Below are positions 44,050 through 52,174 of a stretch of DNA of 64,000 nt, one piece after another. A program made the position numbers and the translations under genes. The stretch covers positions 1 to 64,000 of the forward strand of contig CAKSEL010000009.1 in assembly GCA_934446675.1 (NCBI GenBank), read 5' to 3'. Origin of the DNA: an uncultured Eubacteriales bacterium (GTDB taxonomy: Bacteria; Bacillota; Clostridia; Oscillospirales; CAG-382). Every line of letters begins with the position of its first letter. The stretch's first letter is position 1. The notes under the pieces were generated by a model that saw only the letters and a program-made list of their open reading frames with translations, was not told the origin of the DNA and ran no database searches.

Positions 44050-45954
44050 TCAGAACCAGACCGAAAACAGCTCCATGTCGTCCTCGGACACTCTGTTTGT
44101 ACCGGTCGCATAATCGCAGACATATGTGTCAAACGAATCGGTATCGTTTTCAAAGTGCGCTATAAACTTCACGCGCGTGTTGTAAAGCATATTTTCCTCG
44201 GTAAAGGTTACTCTGTAATTCTTTGCGCAAACGGTCTTTTCGCTGCCGAACATCTCGGCTGCCGTGTTTCCGCACTTTTTGGAGCGCGTCATGAGCAGCG
44301 GTCCGTAATGAAGCGTGCTGCGTCTGTTCCATACCATATGCTCTCTGTCTAAAATTTTTGACTCGCCGTATCTTACAACGCGGAAGTCGCGGTCGTCAAA
44401 GTTTATTACATCGCCGTCAAAATCATGTATTTCGGGCACGAAATCAAACTTTATGTTTATTATGTTCTCGCCGGGATTAAGCTTTATGCCGCAGTAGCTG
44501 CCTGAGGACGGGAACACTTCCCTGCCGGCGTATTTAACTGTGGTTTTTCTGCTCCACGGCGGTATTCTAAGCATCACTCTTGTCTTGTTTTCGCAGTCAA
44601 GCTTTATTCTTACGTCTCCGTTTTTGAGATATGTTCCGGAAATATCCGCTTTAACTTTACCGAACGGCGCATTAAGTATACCTGTATACTCTGTGTACAT
44701 ATTCACATATATGCTGTCGCCGGAGAACATGACATAGCTCTGCGCACTGTTAAGCAGACCGCGCGGCATATTGTTTGTGCAGCAGTGGTTGTATTTTAGT
44801 CCGCACTGGGGATTATACATATGTCTGCCGCTTGTTCTTACGGCGCGCGCACTTCTCTTGCAGTCCTCAAAGGCTGCGGCAAGCAGAGGATTCAGGAAAG
44901 CGCGTTCTATATCGTCCATATATTTTGACTCTCCGGTAAGCGTATAAAGCTCATAGCAGAGTCTTATCCAGTGTATTACGTCGCAAGGCTCGCTGAGGCT
45001 GTTTTCAAAGCGCGCTGCGCCCGTAAACTGATCGTTGAAACCGACCGAGAAAAGCACATTGTAATCATACTTTCTGAGCAGCTCATGGCTGTTCTTTACG
45101 GCGGTAAAATATCTGCTGTCGCCTGTATATCTGTACAGCTCGCAGAGTCCGTCAAGGCAGGACATGAATTCGTATGCCTTAGCCCAGTTCTGCGGATTCA
45201 TATACCACTCATGCACGGGTTTATATTCAAGCGCATTTGAAATTATATTCGGGATCTTTCCGTCGTCCCTGTCCCAGTATTCAGCCTCTGCAACGCAGAA
45301 ATCAAGATACTTTTTATCGTCGGTTATGCCGTACAGCAAAAGCATGGGCTTTATTATCGAGCCTGCCGGAAGTCCGTTGAATGTGCCGACGTCGCAAAGG
45401 TGAAGTCCGAGTTCCGAAAGCTGCTTTATAAGATGATCCGCAAGCTTTACCGCGCCTTCGAGTATATCCTTCTCGCCCGTCGCCATGTATATTTCAACGA
45501 GTCCCCAAAGCGTATACTTTCTGCACCAGACGTTCCAGTTCCAGTTGCACTCCCAGCCCATGATAGGTTTTGTCTTTTCGGGATCTGCCGCAAGAACGTT
45601 GTCTGCGTTCTTATATGTACCGAGATAGCCGTCCTCTCTCTGACGCGACATAATGCGTCTTGCGCTTTCGGCTATAAATTCTCCGAGCTCTTTGTTTTTG
45701 GTATACCTGTACACACGCGCCGCACTTATTGCAAGTTTGCCCCAGAATTCTCCTCTCCACCAGCCGACAGCGGTTGCGTCATCGTCCTGAAGTTCAAACT
45801 GATGTTCCGCCTCGGCAAAGACTTCGTTCTTTCCGAAATCCGAAACAACCCTTGTGTTTATATACGCGTCGATCTGCGCTCCTACCGAACCCAAAAGTCT
45901 GAAATCCGAAAACTGCGCCGGATCTACCTTGTTTTTTACCTTATATTCTGCCAT
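44050..45954 (-). CDS. GH127/DUF1680-like glycoside hydrolase (beta-L-arabinofuranosidase family)
   Basis: Length 634 residues, no signal peptide, so it acts on imported oligosaccharides. An alpha/alpha-barrel fold with DDDATAVGWWRGEFWGKL-like entry, QREDGYLGTYKNAD, NWNVWCRKYTLWGLVE and the Cys-rich site CGLKYNHCCTNNMPRGL, corresponding to the zinc/nucleophile cysteines of HypBA1. A C-terminal beta domain follows. GH127 enzymes remove beta-L-arabinofuranose; related families have other specificities. ATG 45954 has AGGAGA 8 bases upstream; a longer reading runs into repeat sequence and is rejected. The triple repeat lies just upstream and may carry or disturb its promoter. Confidence 0.85.
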   Translation of the reverse strand: MAEYKVKNKVDPAQFSDFRLLGSVGAQIDAYINTRVVSDFGKNEVFAEAEHQFELQDDDATAVGWWRGEFWGKLAISAARVYRYTKNKELGEFIAESARRIMSRQREDGYLGTYKNADNVLAADPEKTKPIMGWECNWNWNVWCRKYTLWGLVEIYMATGEKDILEGAVKLADHLIKQLSELGLHLCDVGTFNGLPAGSIIKPMLLLYGITDDKKYLDFCVAEAEYWDRDDGKIPNIISNALEYKPVHEWYMNPQNWAKAYEFMSCLDGLCELYRYTGDSRYFTAVKNSHELLRKYDYNVLFSVGFNDQFTGAARFENSLSEPCDVIHWIRLCYELYTLTGESKYMDDIERAFLNPLLAAAFEDCKRSARAVRTSGRHMYNPQCGLKYNHCCTNNMPRGLLNSAQSYVMFSGDSIYVNMYTEYTGILNAPFGKVKADISGTYLKNGDVRIKLDCENKTRVMLRIPPWSRKTTVKYAGREVFPSSGSYCGIKLNPGENIINIKFDFVPEIHDFDGDVINFDDRDFRVVRYGESKILDREHMVWNRRSTLHYGPLLMTRSKKCGNTAAEMFGSEKTVCAKNYRVTFTEENMLYNTRVKFIAHFENDTDSFDTYVCDYATGTNRVSEDDMELFSVWF

Positions 45955-46013
45955 ATTGTCATTCTCCTGTTTTTTGTTTTTTCGGCGAATAAAATGACCG
46001 CCATACGCATTAT

Positions 46014-46386
46014 ACCATGAAGCAAAATGTTTGCTCGCAATGACATTTTGCAACGCTGTCAATAACACAACCGTGCCTGCACGGGACGGCGAATGCCGTA
46101 AAGACTTGCAGCGCAAAGCTTTGTTGTGTGTATTTTACCATGAGGCAAAATGCTTGCTTGCAATGGCATTTTGCAAAGCCGTCAATAACACAACCGTGCC
46201 CCGCACGGGACGGCGAACGCCGTAAAGACTTGCAGCGCAAGGCTTTGTTGTTTGTGTATTTTACCATGAAGCAAAATGCTTGCTTGCAATGGCATTTTGC
46301 AAAGCCGTCAATAACACATCCGTGCCCTGCACGGGGACGGCGAACGCCGTAAAGACTTGCAGCGCAAGGCTTTGTTGTGTGTATTA
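46014..46386. repeat. Three tandem copies of a 123-126 base multi-hairpin repeat
   Basis: Copies begin with ACCATGA at 46014, 46137 and 46263 and are nearly identical. Each holds a hairpin GCAAAATG...CATTTTGC, then an outer stem AATAACACAAC with GTTGTGTGTATT enclosing CCGTGC/GCACGG, CGGCG/CGCCG and CTTGC/GCAAG hairpins. Base changes between copies often fall in loops. Frames through it give repetitive Cys-rich translations that are not convincing proteins. It separates the GH127-like gene from the small Cys-rich gene. It resembles an intergenic structured repeat or miniature element. Confidence 0.88.
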
Positions 46387-46437
46387 TAACATACGGCGGC
46401 GATATGTCAACATTTTTCACCAAAAAAGAGAAAAAAA

Positions 46438-46647
46438 CTAATTTTCAAAATGCTGTTCACTCAGTATTCCGCGGCATGACGGATCAAAACAGCCGTCAGA
46501 GCTGCACCCGTCCTTATACTTGTCGCAGCCTTCGCAGCGGTAACTCACTTTGCCGTCTCCGACTGTGCGCGTTACGGTCGTATTTGAGTTTATAACGTGG
46601 CAGTAACGCTGCAATGTTTCCGAAAAGCCTTTCTTATAGTTTTGCAT
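46438..46647 (-). CDS. Small cysteine-rich protein, unknown
   Basis: Length 69 residues. Six Cys, five of them in the C-terminal half (RCEGCDKYKDGCSSDGC, then DPSC), suggest metal binding or a redox role; no known family recognised. AAGGAG lies 9 bases before ATG 46647, which supports expression. It sits between the triple repeat and the TtcA-like gene, which is transcribed in the same direction 92 bases upstream, so it may be read from that promoter. Confidence 0.6.
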   Translation of the reverse strand: MQNYKKGFSETLQRYCHVINSNTTVTRTVGDGKVSYRCEGCDKYKDGCSSDGCFDPSCRGILSEQHFEN

Positions 46648-46739
46648 ATGGCACTACTCCTTAAATAATACTGTAAAATTGATGTATTAATAAGTATATG
46701 CAAAACATTTTCAAAATATGCGCTTTTGCGGCAGTTTTT

Positions 46740-47531
46740 TCAGTTTTGATTATCCGTACCGTGAGTTTTTTCGGGATTTACAAATCCGTCAATCTCCGAG
46801 CGCTGCATTGCGCCGAAAATTCTGTGTTTCAAGCCTTTATTCTGCTTTTCAAGCCCATGCAGCAAGTCCTTTACTCTCTGGCGTTCGGAATTCTTATCCT
46901 CAGGGCACGGACTTTTCATCACGGGAAGATCGGAATGGTTTATAAAGTATCTTATATCCTTTTCGGGTGCGTATATAAGCGGTCTCAAAAGCGTTATCTC
47001 ACTTTTATCGAGATATGTAACCGGAGAAAAACAGCCTATTCTGCCCTCATTAAAAAGATTCATGATAAAAGTTTCAACAGCGTCGTCAAAATGATGTCCG
47101 AGCGCTATTTTGCCGCAGCCGAGCTGTTTTGCATATCCGTGCAGTGCGCCGCGTCTCATACGCGAACATAACGAGCAGGGGTTTTCTTCTTTTCTGACGT
47201 CGAAAACTATCTTTGCAATGTCGGTTTCAAAAACATGAAACGGCACCTCAAGCTGTGCGCAAAGCTGTCCGAGAGCGTCAAGCGACTTATCGCTCTGCTC
47301 TTTTGTGCAGAATCCCGCCTTATAAAATCCGGCGTCCATCGTTACGGCGGCAAGCTCAAAATTCTTCGGGTAAAATCTCCGCAGCGCCGCAAGCGCGCAG
47401 AGCAATGCAATGCTGTCCTTTCCTCCCGAAAGCCCGACGGCTATCCTGTCGCCGTCCTCTATCATGCCGTAATCGTCGCAGGCGCGGCGTACAAAACTTA
47501 ATATTCTTCTTATATTGAACTGATACTCCAT
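46740..47531 (-). CDS. TtcA/TtuA-like ATP pyrophosphatase, tRNA thiolation
   Basis: Length 263 residues. N-type PP-loop SGGKDSIALL, then a CxxC pair in NPCSLCSRMRRG, GHHFDDAVETFIMNL, and a C-terminal CPEDKNSERQRVK. These features match TtcA-type enzymes that adenylate a tRNA base and replace oxygen by sulfur with an Fe-S cluster on the Cys residues (2-thiocytidine 32 in TtcA). Fe-S ligands would be the CxxC plus the later Cys. The cysteine desulfurase at 21463 is a possible sulfur source. Divergent from dacF. Confidence 0.85.
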   Translation of the reverse strand: MEYQFNIRRILSFVRRACDDYGMIEDGDRIAVGLSGGKDSIALLCALAALRRFYPKNFELAAVTMDAGFYKAGFCTKEQSDKSLDALGQLCAQLEVPFHVFETDIAKIVFDVRKEENPCSLCSRMRRGALHGYAKQLGCGKIALGHHFDDAVETFIMNLFNEGRIGCFSPVTYLDKSEITLLRPLIYAPEKDIRYFINHSDLPVMKSPCPEDKNSERQRVKDLLHGLEKQNKGLKHRIFGAMQRSEIDGFVNPEKTHGTDNQN

Positions 47532-47577
47532 AATATAAAGACTGTCCTATCATAAAAATATATAAAAAAGCATAGAT

Positions 47578-47606
47578 ATTTTATCATAAAGAAAAAGCTT
47601 TTGCAA
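47578..47606 (-). promoter_or_regulatory. Promoter of the TtcA-like gene
   Basis: Minus strand TTGCAA (47606-47601), 17-base spacer, TAAAAT (47583-47578). Confidence 0.7.
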
Positions 47607-47635
47607 CACAAAACTAAAAGTGACGGGGAAAACAC

Positions 47636-48730
47636 ATGAAAAAACACATATGCTTTACGCTTTTCGCAGTTTGCGCAATTTTCGCATACTTTTTCGGCAG
47701 AATTCACACGGATAAGCTGCTTTCCGAAAGTTCTGCCTTTCCGGTAAGCCTTACTCAGCCGATATACACGGATACGGACTCTCTGCCGCAATTTTCCGGT
47801 ACAAGCGCGCACGCTGCCTGTCTTATCGACGCAAAAAGCGGCGCCGTGCTGTACTCATACAACAGCGACAAACGTCTTCCCATGGCAAGCACGACAAAGA
47901 TAATGACGGCGCTTACGGTTCTTGAAACGCTGGATTCTGACAAAGAAATAACCGTGCCGAAAGAGGCTTGCGGAGTTGAAGGCTCGTCTATATATCTGTA
48001 TCCGCAAGAAAAGATAACGGTTAAAAATCTGCTGTACGGTCTTATGCTGGAATCGGGAAACGACGCGGCGAGCGCCCTTGCATATGCGTGCTGCGGCTCG
48101 GAGGAGAAATTTGCAGAGCTTATGAACGGCAAAGCGCACGAGCTTGGTCTTATAGACACGCATTTTACAAATCCGCACGGTCTGCCGGACGAAAACCACT
48201 ACACCACAGCCTACGAGCTTGCCTTGATTGCCGCAAAGGCGCTTGAAAACGAGGATTTCCGCACAATTACGTCTACGCCGACATACGCGTGCAAAGTTGA
48301 AGGCAAAAGCGCGTCGAGATTTTTTTCAAACCACAACAGGCTTCTTCGCAGCTATGAGGGATGTATAGGCGTAAAAACGGGATTTACGAAAACGGCAGGG
48401 CGCTGTCTTGTTTCGGCTGCCGAACGCGGCGGAAGAAGGTATGTCGCGGTAACTCTCGGCGACGGAGACGACTGGAGAGACCATACGGCGATGTTGGACT
48501 TCGCGTTTGAAAACTTCGGCTGTGCGGAAATTGCGCCGAGAGACAGCTTTACAATCTATTACCGCGGCAAAGCGTACAGAAACCGCGACGGAATTTATCT
48601 CACCGTATCAAAAGGCGAAAATCCGTCTCTTTGCTACAAAATTGATTTTTCGGGCAAAGCCACCGACACCGTTTGCTTTGCTGACGGCGCCGAAATTGGA
48701 AAATTCGGGCTTGAACCCGACGGAAAATAA
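47636..48730 (+). CDS. D-alanyl-D-alanine carboxypeptidase, DacF/S11 family
   Basis: Length 364 residues. An N-terminal signal/anchor segment is followed by the penicillin-binding peptidase domain with the three motifs SxxK (MASTTKIMTAL), SxN (LESGNDAASAL) and KTG (GVKTGFTKTAG). It trims the terminal D-Ala of peptidoglycan stem peptides outside the membrane. A C-terminal beta domain follows, shorter than in DacA and without a clear amphipathic anchor helix. A terminator follows at once. Confidence 0.92.
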   Translation: MKKHICFTLFAVCAIFAYFFGRIHTDKLLSESSAFPVSLTQPIYTDTDSLPQFSGTSAHAACLIDAKSGAVLYSYNSDKRLPMASTTKIMTALTVLETLDSDKEITVPKEACGVEGSSIYLYPQEKITVKNLLYGLMLESGNDAASALAYACCGSEEKFAELMNGKAHELGLIDTHFTNPHGLPDENHYTTAYELALIAAKALENEDFRTITSTPTYACKVEGKSASRFFSNHNRLLRSYEGCIGVKTGFTKTAGRCLVSAAERGGRRYVAVTLGDGDDWRDHTAMLDFAFENFGCAEIAPRDSFTIYYRGKAYRNRDGIYLTVSKGENPSLCYKIDFSGKATDTVCFADGAEIGKFGLEPDGK

Positions 48731-48747
48731 CAAACAAATTCAATCTG

Positions 48748-48783
48748 CAAGGACGATTAATGTACCGTCCTTGTTCTTTTTTA
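48748..48783 (+). terminator. Terminator after the carboxypeptidase gene
   Basis: CAAGGACG (48748-48755) pairs with CGTCCTTG (48766-48773), followed by TTCTTTTTT. Confidence 0.85.
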
Positions 48784-48826
48784 CGCTTTAAAAAATTGAC
48801 TTAATCGCGGTGTTTGTAACAGTATC

Positions 48827-48855
48827 GTAACAAATACGTGTTATCATAATATAAT
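48827..48855 (+). promoter_or_regulatory. Promoter of the rplI-dnaB-tilS-ftsH operon
   Basis: TATAAT (48850-48855) with a weak -35 GTAACA (48827-48832) at 17 bases. Confidence 0.55.
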
Positions 48856-48890
48856 AGATGTAAAATACCGTAAAACGGAGGTAATAAAAA

Positions 48891-49340
48891 ATGAAAGTAA
48901 TGCTTCTCGCAGACGTCAAAGGACAGGGCAAAAAAGATCAGATAGTCAACGTATCCGACGGATATGCAAGAAATTTTCTGTTCCCGAAAAAGCTCGCGGT
49001 TCCTGCCGACGCAAAAATAATGAACGAAGTAAAGAACAAGGAAGCCGCAAAGAAACACCATGAGGAAATGGAAAGACAGGCGGCTCTCGAAACAAAATCG
49101 AAATTTGAGGGTATAATCGTAAAGCTCTATGCGACGGCAGGCGCGGACGGAAAGTTCTTCGGTTCGGTAACGTCAAAGGAAATTGCCGAAACTCTCGAAA
49201 CTCAGCACGGCATTGCGCTTGACAAGAGAAAAATAGTTCTTGCAGACCCGATAAAGGCATTCGGTACATATTCGGTTGACGTAAAGCTCTATCCGGAAAT
49301 TACCGGAAAGTTAAGCGTTCTTGTGGCGCAGAAAGACTGA
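48891..49340 (+). CDS. rplI: Ribosomal protein L9 (bL9)
   Basis: Length 149 residues, the normal size. The rRNA-binding N-terminal domain has MKVMLLADVKGQGKKDQIVNVS, quoted as its start MKVMLLADVKGQGKK, and GYARNFLFPKKLA; a long connecting helix leads to the C-terminal domain (FGSVTSKEIAETL). It stabilises the large subunit near the L1 stalk. GGAGG is 8 bases upstream. First gene of a conserved operon with dnaB. Confidence 0.97.
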   Translation: MKVMLLADVKGQGKKDQIVNVSDGYARNFLFPKKLAVPADAKIMNEVKNKEAAKKHHEEMERQAALETKSKFEGIIVKLYATAGADGKFFGSVTSKEIAETLETQHGIALDKRKIVLADPIKAFGTYSVDVKLYPEITGKLSVLVAQKD

Positions 49341-49378
49341 CGGATTTTTAAGGATTTAACGAAAGGAAGTATTGACGC

Positions 49379-50719
49379 ATGGCTCAGATGTATCTGTCCG
49401 ACGAGAGCATAAACAAAATGCCATACTCTCTCGAAGCCGAACAGTCGGTTTTGGGTACGATAATACTCGATCCCGACAAGATAAGGGAGGCTGCGAATGA
49501 GGTACGCGCGGAGGACTTTTATCTTGAACAGCACCGGCACATATACGAAGCTATGCGCGATATGTTTCTTGCAAACAGCACAATAGATCCGGTAACGCTT
49601 ACCGATGAGCTTGTCAAAAACGGCGTATACGACGCGTCGGGCGGAAAAAGCTACATCACCGCGCTTGCGCAGTCGGTTCCGTCGGTTGCAAATCTTCACG
49701 ACTATCTCAGAATTATACGCGAAAAGGCAATGTTGCGCCGTCTTATCTCAGTTTCCGAAGAAATACGCGGTATGGCTTATGCCGGAGAAGGAAATTCAGC
49801 AGATATTCTCGACCGTGCCGAACAGCTTATATTCGACATCGCCGAAAAGAATGAAACCAAGGGCTTTTCACACATCAAGGACGTAATAGTCGCAAACTAC
49901 AAGCACCTTGACGATCTTATCAAAAACGGCACCGACGCGCTCGGAACGCCGACGTATTTTTCGGCTCTCGACAAATACCTTATAGGTATGGGAAAAAGCG
50001 ACCTTGTACTTGTCGGCGCACGTCCCGGTATGGGCAAAACCAGCTTTGTGCTGAACATTGCCTCTCAGGTTGCGCTCAAAACAAAAAAGACGGTTGCGAT
50101 ATTCTCGCTTGAAATGTCGTGCGAACAGCTTGTATCAAGACTGCTTTCGTCCGAGGCATGGATAGAAAGCTCAAAAATGCGAAAGGGCACTCTTGACGAA
50201 AAGGACTGGGACAAACTCGCACGCGCCGCCGGCGTTCTTGCCGAAACAGACATACTCATAGACGACACGGCAGGCATTACCGTAACGGGTATGAAAGCAA
50301 AGCTAAGACGCGTTAAAAATCTCGGACTTGTCGTAATAGACTATCTGCAGCTCATGCAGTCCGACCGCAGAAACGACAACCGCGTACAGGAGGTTGCCGA
50401 CATCTCGCGCGCCTTAAAGCTTATGGCAAAGGATCTGCAAGTACCCATCGTCACCTGTGCGCAGCTTTCAAGAGGTCCCGAAAGCCGAACCGACAAAACG
50501 CCCATGCTGTCCGACCTTCGTGATTCGGGTGCTATCGAGCAGGACGCCGACTCGGTCATGTTCCTTTTCAGAGAGGACTACTACGAAAAAGATCCCGAAA
50601 AGAAAAATATTGCAAAATGTATAATTGCAAAGAACCGTCACGGCGAAACCGCGACAGTGGAACTCGGCTGGTTCGGCGAATATACAAAATTTACAACTCT
50701 TGACACCAATCATGCATAA
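49379..50719 (+). CDS. dnaB: Replicative DNA helicase DnaB
   Basis: Length 446 residues. The N-terminal collar domain (PYSLEAEQSVLGTIIL) is followed by the RecA-type motor with Walker A GARPGMGKTSF, AIFSLEMSCEQL, Walker B VVIDYLQLM and SDLRDSGAIEQDAD. It is the hexameric 5'-3' helicase at the replication fork. No intein. The tilS start overlaps its last codons. Confidence 0.97.
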   Translation: MAQMYLSDESINKMPYSLEAEQSVLGTIILDPDKIREAANEVRAEDFYLEQHRHIYEAMRDMFLANSTIDPVTLTDELVKNGVYDASGGKSYITALAQSVPSVANLHDYLRIIREKAMLRRLISVSEEIRGMAYAGEGNSADILDRAEQLIFDIAEKNETKGFSHIKDVIVANYKHLDDLIKNGTDALGTPTYFSALDKYLIGMGKSDLVLVGARPGMGKTSFVLNIASQVALKTKKTVAIFSLEMSCEQLVSRLLSSEAWIESSKMRKGTLDEKDWDKLARAAGVLAETDILIDDTAGITVTGMKAKLRRVKNLGLVVIDYLQLMQSDRRNDNRVQEVADISRALKLMAKDLQVPIVTCAQLSRGPESRTDKTPMLSDLRDSGAIEQDADSVMFLFREDYYEKDPEKKNIAKCIIAKNRHGETATVELGWFGEYTKFTTLDTNHA

Positions 50720-52169
50720 AAACGACATAACAAGCCGGCTTTTGGCCAAAATAGAAAGTGCGAACGAAAAATACGCTCTGTTTTGCGGAAAATCAAAAAT
50801 TCTGACCGGACTTTCCGGCGGCGCGGATTCCGTCTGCCTTACTCTAAGCCTTGCGGCGCTTTCGCAAAAGTACGGATATACAGTCGGTGCGCTTCACGTA
50901 AACCACATGATACGCGGCAGCGAAGCCGACCGCGACGAAGAATTTTCACGAAAGCTCTGCGAAAAGCTCGGCATTGAATTTTTCAGCGAAAGGGTAAATA
51001 TTCCCTCTCTTTGCGAAAGTTCGGGAAAATCGCTTGAGCTGTGTGCGAGAGACGAAAGATACCGCCTTTTTGAAAAAATATGCCGCGAACACGGCTTTGA
51101 CTCTGTCGCTACGGCGCACACCGCGTCAGACAACGCCGAAACCATGATAATAAATTTAGTACGCGGCAGCGGAATAAAGGGTTTATGCGGAGTTCCGCCA
51201 AAAAGAAAGCTGTCTGACGGGAGCAGTTACGAGGTCATACGTCCGCTAATATACTGCGAAAGACGCGAGATAGAAGAATATCTCGGCGCTCTCGGACAAG
51301 ACTTCGTCACCGACTCGACAAACCTTTGCGACGACTGCACGCGAAACCGCGTAAGGCACGAAATAATACCGATGCTCGAAAGCTTGAATCCGTCGCTTGT
51401 AAATTCGCTGAATTCCTGTGCCGCGGCTCTGAGAGACGATGAAACATTTATAGAAGCCAAAGCAAAATCGGCTTTTACAGACAAAGCGGACGCGCTTTAC
51501 GCTCTTGACTTATGCATACGAGGCAGGATTATTTCCGAAATGTATTCGCGCGTGTGCAAAAAAGAATTTATTCTCGAAAAAAAGCACATTGACGCCATAA
51601 ACTCGGCTCTCGAAAGCTATGCGCAAAACAATTTTTGCGGCAAAAGCATGACCGTCTGTCTGCCGGGCAGAATAAGCGCGGTAATTTACGGCGGAAAACT
51701 TGAATTTGTACGCGAAAGCACACAAAAATGCGGAAACACGGCATTTGAAATTCAGCTTTGCCAAGGTCTTAACGTAATTCCCGGCAGATATGCCGCAGTA
51801 TTTGTTTCAAAAGACAAAAACGAGCCTGTAAAAGACGCTGTTATATATAATGAAAATGTTTACAAAAAATACAAAACTGAGTATATCTATTCTGATACAA
51901 TAATCAGTAAGCTTTGTGCGAAAAACCGAACGGGCGGAGAAAAAATCGCCGCAAATTCCATGCACAAAAGCGTAAAACGGCTGTTTGCCGAAAAGAAAGT
52001 GCCGGAAAGACTGCGTTCTCTTATTCCTTTTATTTATTATGAGAACGAGCTTATCTGCGTACCGGGCGTCTGCGTAAACGACGCATTTTCGGACAAAACA
52101 AAGCCTTTATCCGCGACTATTACCGTTTATTTTAAGCATGACGGTTCAGATTTCCAAGGAGTGATGTAA
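50712..52169 (+). CDS. tilS: tRNA(Ile)-lysidine synthetase TilS
   Basis: Length 485 residues from ATG 50712, which overlaps the dnaB end by 8 bases; the longer reading is inside dnaB. PP-loop LSGGADSVCLTL, HVNHMIRG, ATAHTASDNAETMI, then a substrate-binding helical part and a C-terminal domain (KKVPERLRSLIPFIYYE). It converts C34 of tRNA-Ile(CAU) to lysidine so that it reads AUA. The usual hpt gene between tilS and ftsH is absent. Confidence 0.94.
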   Translation: MHKNDITSRLLAKIESANEKYALFCGKSKILTGLSGGADSVCLTLSLAALSQKYGYTVGALHVNHMIRGSEADRDEEFSRKLCEKLGIEFFSERVNIPSLCESSGKSLELCARDERYRLFEKICREHGFDSVATAHTASDNAETMIINLVRGSGIKGLCGVPPKRKLSDGSSYEVIRPLIYCERREIEEYLGALGQDFVTDSTNLCDDCTRNRVRHEIIPMLESLNPSLVNSLNSCAAALRDDETFIEAKAKSAFTDKADALYALDLCIRGRIISEMYSRVCKKEFILEKKHIDAINSALESYAQNNFCGKSMTVCLPGRISAVIYGGKLEFVRESTQKCGNTAFEIQLCQGLNVIPGRYAAVFVSKDKNEPVKDAVIYNENVYKKYKTEYIYSDTIISKLCAKNRTGGEKIAANSMHKSVKRLFAEKKVPERLRSLIPFIYYENELICVPGVCVNDAFSDKTKPLSATITVYFKHDGSDFQGVM

Positions 52170-52174
52170 TCTCA

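Noticed and set aside
46010..46423. Long frame through the triple repeat giving a Cys-rich repetitive protein
   Set aside because: The translation only reflects the DNA repeat and its hairpins; there is no ribosome site, and other frames are also open.
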